Of a DNA stretch of 14,403 nt, positions 11,788-14,403 are shown in pieces (the stretch's first letter is position 1; each line of letters opens with the position of its first letter). This stretch comes from JABDII01 sp041576235 (GTDB taxonomy: Bacteria; Gemmatimonadota; Gemmatimonadetes; Gemmatimonadales; GWC2-71-9): the NCBI GenBank assembly GCA_041576235.1, contig JBFGLJ010000062.1, positions 1-14,403 on the forward strand, in the 5' to 3' direction. The position numbers and the translations under genes are program-made. The notes beneath the pieces were generated by a model. That model saw nothing but the letters and a program-made list of their open reading frames with translations. It ran no database searches and was not told where the DNA came from.

Positions 11788-12534
11788 CTACATCAAGTTG
11801 TAGTACGCAAGGATCGTTCTGACACTGAGGGCCACGATGAGCCCACCCACCAATACCATCAGGCCTCGAATGGGAAGCCGTTTGCACGCCCAGGCTCCGA
11901 AGGGAGCGCCGAGAACGCCGCCCAGGGCAAGGCCCAGAACGATCGGCCAGTTGGTGACCCCCAAGGTCACGATGAAGGTGACCGACGCGGCCAGGGTCAC
12001 AAAGAACTCCACGGCGTTTACGCTCCCGATGGCCTGCCGAGCCTCGTTCCCCCGGGTAATCAGATTGCTGGCCACGATGGGTCCCCAGCCTCCCCCGCCC
12101 ATCGCATCGATGAGGGCGCCGACGAAGCCGAGTGGCGCCAGATGGGAGGTGACGCTCCGAGGAGGGAACTCACGGAAGGCCTTGATCACGATGGTCACTC
12201 CCATCAAGAGGAGGTAACCGGCGATGAAAGGCCGGATGCGATGCCCGGGAAAATTGGACAAGATATATGCCCCGGTGATGGCGCCCAGGATCCCGGGCAG
12301 CAGCAGGCGGCGGAACAATGCTCGGTTGACATTGCCAAAAGCATGATGGGAAATGGCCGAGGCGCCTGTGGTAAAGCACTCAGCGGCGTGGACCGTTGCG
12401 CTCGCTGCCGCCGGGGTGACACCGAACGACAACAAGAGGCTGGTCGCGGTGATCCCGTACGCCATACCCAGTGCGCCATCAATGAGCTGGGCGGCGAACC
12501 CGGCGAGCACGTACAGCGCGAAATCAGAGAACAT
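11788..12534 (-). CDS. TauE/SafE (TSUP) family permease
   Basis: A 248-residue inner-membrane protein with about eight helices. The two repeat motifs of the TSUP family are visible: G-F-A-A-Q-L-I-D-G-A-L-G-M-A-Y-G near the start and G-F-V-G-A-L-I-D-A-M-G-G-G-G-W-G-P in the middle (about 136-152), plus H-A-A-E near residue 50 and N-A-V-E-F at about 174. Members export sulfite, sulfoacetate, organosulfonates or other small organic anions, driven by an ion gradient. No sulfonate-degrading enzymes flank it, so the substrate is unproven. ATG at 12534 follows AAGGTGG five bases upstream. The gene sits 95 bases after the TPR gene and 108 bases before the HicB-like gene, so it may be monocistronic. 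Length is normal for the family. Confidence 0.88.
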   Translation of the reverse strand: MFSDFALYVLAGFAAQLIDGALGMAYGITATSLLLSFGVTPAAASATVHAAECFTTGASAISHHAFGNVNRALFRRLLLPGILGAITGAYILSNFPGHRIRPFIAGYLLLMGVTIVIKAFREFPPRSVTSHLAPLGFVGALIDAMGGGGWGPIVASNLITRGNEARQAIGSVNAVEFFVTLAASVTFIVTLGVTNWPIVLGLALGGVLGAPFGAWACKRLPIRGLMVLVGGLIVALSVRTILAYYNLM

Positions 12535-12573
12535 TCAGACCACCTTGCGCCATGCATCAGCGTCCAACGAGCA

Positions 12574-12600
12574 CGCCCCCGACCGCGCGGGTCGGGGGCG
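12574..12600 (-). terminator. GC-rich hairpin downstream of the TPR lipoprotein gene
   Basis: CGCCCCCGACC (12574-12584) pairs perfectly over 11 bp with GGTCGGGGGCG (12590-12600) across a 5-base loop. It begins 30 bases after the TPR gene stop in the leftward direction and just before the TauE/SafE ribosome binding site. No T run follows, so it may be a weak or factor-assisted terminator or an mRNA stabiliser. Confidence 0.6.
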
Positions 12601-12629
12601 AAGGCAACGATGCCAGGAATCGGGCCGGT

Positions 12630-14294
12630 TCAGGCCCGCTGCGACTCTACGAACGCCTTAGCATGGCGCAAGGCCGGGCGATCCGAATCGGCCCCAGCCG
12701 TGATCTCCAGCAATTGCCGGTAATACGTGGTCGCGGTAACGCGGTCACCGGACTCCTCCGCTGCCCGGCCAGCCCCGTACAGGCTATTGAAGCGCCCAGG
12801 GCTTCGCTCGAGCGCCGTTCGATACGCGGCGAGGGCCTTGGCCGGCTGCCCCACCACCATCAACATGTCTCCCAAGAGCTCACTTGCCGGGAGCACCTCG
12901 CCGGGCGTGACCGGGTGCTTCTCGGTTGCCGCTTCCATTGCCGCGGCTTCGCGCATGGTGGCGATGGCGGCGGCCTGCTTGCCCTCGGCGTAGAGCACCC
13001 ACGCCAGGGCGGCCTTGGACTGAATGGCGACCTGCTGGGCCCAATACGCCCCCGGCCCTGTGGCCGGGAGTTTCGCGCCGAGCGCCGCCAAGGTGTCCAG
13101 GGCGTTCCGGCCGGCTTGGGGATCGCCGCTCCGGGCGGCGCCCAACGCCCTGGCGAAGTGGGTGATCGCCTCGAACTGCGGGAAGCGATCCCACGCAAAC
13201 GTGCTGGGCACTCGGGCCTCGAGATTGGCAGCGGCCCTCCACTCCTGCCGCTCCACCGCGTAGCGAGCCGGCACGGCGGCCAAGGGGTACGCCGAGCCGG
13301 GGAATGCACCGATTTCCCCTTCGACCCCTCGAAGCTGCTCGAGCACCTCATGGGCCTTCTGATCCCGCGCCTGCTGCAGGTAAGCGTAGGCCAGGTAGTC
13401 GAGCGCGTGGAGGTGATGGAGTGAGCCCACCTCGCGCGTGTGGATTTGCCATGCGGCCTCGGCCGAGCGCGTATTCCAGTCGATGGATTCCTGCCAGAGC
13501 CCCAGCCGGGTGAAAATGTGGGTCGGCATGTGCAGCGGGTGGGCGACCTCGGGGGCCAAGTTCCCGTAGCTCCTCGCCACCTCGAGCGCCCGCTTCGCCA
13601 GCGGCGGGTAGTCGTAGGCGTGAATGATGTAGTGGTGGGCGCCCGGATGGTCGGGAATCCGCTCCAGGAGTTCTTCGACGATGGCGCCCGCCTGCTGCTG
13701 CCGTGCATAGGTCTTGTCACCGGGCGAGGAGGTCGCGATCATCGCGAGCGCCGTGAAGGCCGCCACTTCCGGATCGTCGGGGAACTGGGCTCGGGCGCGT
13801 TCCCATCCCTCGGCGAAGGCGCGAAGGCGCGGCGCCTCGTTGCCGCTGGGGGCGTCGGCCTCGTAGTACGACGCCAGTGCGGCGATGTAGGCCTGTTCGC
13901 GGTCTGTCTTCTGGCCACGGCTCCGGGCCTCGGCGATCAACGCGCGTCCCTCGGCCAACTTTTCCTCGCTCGGTGGTTCGCTCCAGAGCGGGTGGATGAG
14001 GGTCATGGCCCGTCCCCAGTAGGCCATGCCGCACTCGGGGTCCGCCTCGCCGGCGGTGGTGAACGCCAGCGAGGCGTCCTCATACATCATGTTGTGCAAC
14101 AACGCCAGCCCCCGCTCCATCTGCTGGCTGCTCTCAGGGGTGCACGACACCGGGAAGTGAACGGTGCCGAGGGCGGCCGCGCCGAGGTCGTGCTTAGAGT
14201 CCTCTCCACCGGTGGCATCCCGGGCTTGGCCGGCGCAGCCGGCGAGAACGATGCCGAGGGAGAGGGTCACCGACCGTCGAAAGAACGCACGCAT
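12630..14294 (-). CDS. His-rich TPR-repeat lipoprotein
   Basis: A 554-residue protein starting at ATG 14294, with GGAGG nine bases upstream. Residues 1-19 are a lipoprotein signal peptide with lipobox L-A-G-C (C20 lipidated). Then V-H-F-P-V-S-C (45-51), a first helical repeat R-G-L-A-L-L-H-N-M-M-Y-E-D-A-S-L-A-F (61-78) with D-P-E-C-G-M-A-Y-W-G-R-A-M (85-97), and H-P-L-W. Three further His clusters follow: H-P-G-A-H-H-Y-I-I-H (216-225), H-P-L-H-M-P-T-H-I-F (252-261) and L-H-H-L-H-A-L-D-Y-L (292-301). The C-terminal part (about 390-545) carries clearer TPR units ending in Y-R-Q-L-L-E. It should sit on the periplasmic or outer-membrane side and bind protein partners. The role is unknown; the conserved His and Cys could bind metal or haem. 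No enzyme genes flank it. Confidence 0.82.
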   Translation of the reverse strand: MRAFFRRSVTLSLGIVLAGCAGQARDATGGEDSKHDLGAAALGTVHFPVSCTPESSQQMERGLALLHNMMYEDASLAFTTAGEADPECGMAYWGRAMTLIHPLWSEPPSEEKLAEGRALIAEARSRGQKTDREQAYIAALASYYEADAPSGNEAPRLRAFAEGWERARAQFPDDPEVAAFTALAMIATSSPGDKTYARQQQAGAIVEELLERIPDHPGAHHYIIHAYDYPPLAKRALEVARSYGNLAPEVAHPLHMPTHIFTRLGLWQESIDWNTRSAEAAWQIHTREVGSLHHLHALDYLAYAYLQQARDQKAHEVLEQLRGVEGEIGAFPGSAYPLAAVPARYAVERQEWRAAANLEARVPSTFAWDRFPQFEAITHFARALGAARSGDPQAGRNALDTLAALGAKLPATGPGAYWAQQVAIQSKAALAWVLYAEGKQAAAIATMREAAAMEAATEKHPVTPGEVLPASELLGDMLMVVGQPAKALAAYRTALERSPGRFNSLYGAGRAAEESGDRVTATTYYRQLLEITAGADSDRPALRHAKAFVESQRA

Positions 14295-14383
14295 ACCAAC
14301 GATCCTCCATCATAGATGTCGCTGCTTGCAACGATCCTGCGGATCATGAATTCTCCATCGCCTGGCCGGGCCGAGTCAATCCT
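14295..14383 (-). promoter_or_regulatory. Leader and possible promoter of the TPR lipoprotein gene
   Basis: Reading leftward, TTGACT (14379-14374) is followed after 18 bases by GAGAAT (14355-14350), a fair housekeeping-type promoter that would start transcription near 14343. Within the leader the 10-mer AGGATCGTTG occurs twice on the minus strand (14338-14329 and 14306-14297), 32 bases apart, with the second copy overlapping the ribosome binding site. Confidence 0.35.
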
Positions 14384-14403
14384 CCCCCCCCCCCCCCCCC
14401 CCC
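14384..14403. other. Homopolymer C run at the end of the window
   Basis: The last 20 bases are all C, with no other base. This is the pattern of a contig that ended in a poly-G sequencing artefact (dark cycles in two-colour Illumina chemistry), seen here on the opposite strand. It is not likely to be genomic. Confidence 0.8.

Noticed and set aside
11788..12534. TauE/SafE plus the SELENBP1-like gene as a sulfur-oxidation island
   Set aside because: The genes are over 1.3 kb apart, on opposite strands and separated by a strong terminator and three unrelated genes; no other sulfur genes are visible.
12552..13424. 290-residue open frame on the + strand
   Set aside because: It is antisense to the TPR lipoprotein gene, has low-complexity Arg/Gly-rich composition, no recognisable motif and no ribosome binding site; a typical shadow in GC-rich DNA.
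13440..14315. 291-residue open frame on the + strand
   Set aside because: Antisense to the 5' half of the TPR lipoprotein gene, whose signal peptide, lipobox and repeats are clear; no protein family features in the antisense frame.

Overview
This is a GC-rich (clearly above 60% by eye), gene-dense stretch of bacterial DNA from the end of a contig. It carries a 3' fragment plus 19 complete protein genes, and no RNA genes, insertion sequences, CRISPR arrays or phage genes that I can see. The repertoire (DUF6265, SdpI-like, Mpo1-like, a His-rich TPR lipoprotein, several small lipoproteins and VOC proteins) and the start codon and ribosome-binding-site style suggest a free-living soil or sediment bacterium. 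Gemmatimonadota is my best guess, with Acidobacteriota or Methylomirabilota as alternatives. This is an impression from protein style, not a measured placement.

Layout. 1-1111 (+ strand): the end of a family 2 glycosyltransferase, then a secreted DUF6265 protein. 1108-8980 (- strand): fifteen consecutive genes reading leftward. From their 5' end these are an NTF2-like lipoprotein, a small conserved protein of unknown function, two VOC proteins, a small integral membrane protein, a MaoC-type dehydratase translationally coupled to an EamA transporter, a TerB-like protein followed by an FMN split-barrel protein, a Cys-rich lipoprotein, a VOC protein followed by an Mpo1-like membrane protein, a GAF-GGDEF diguanylate cyclase, a ferritin-like protein and an SdpI-like membrane protein. 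Spacings range from a 4-base overlap to about 120 bases, so this is probably several short operons in a row. 9206-10426 (+ strand): a 56-kDa selenium-binding-protein (SELENBP1/methanethiol oxidase) relative with an N-terminal export or anchor segment, divergent from the lipoprotein gene. A strong hairpin at 10445-10479 separates it from the next leftward block. 10501-14294 (- strand): a four-helix membrane protein, a PspB-like small protein, a HicB-like orphan, a TauE/SafE permease and a large TPR lipoprotein. The last 20 bases are a pure C run, probably an assembly artefact.

Functionally the window looks like housekeeping and stress accessory content: iron storage (ferritin-like), c-di-GMP signalling, envelope proteins, small-molecule export (EamA, TauE/SafE) and small VOC enzymes. 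The most distinctive gene is the shortened SELENBP1-like protein, which keeps conserved histidines but lacks the N-terminal cysteine motif and the usual C-terminal tail. I found no convincing undescribed multi-gene system. The items most worth a second look are that protein, the His-rich TPR lipoprotein with a repeated 10-mer in its leader, the apparently deleted NTF2-like lipoprotein, and the ferritin-like protein that has a full diiron ligand set but no haem methionine.
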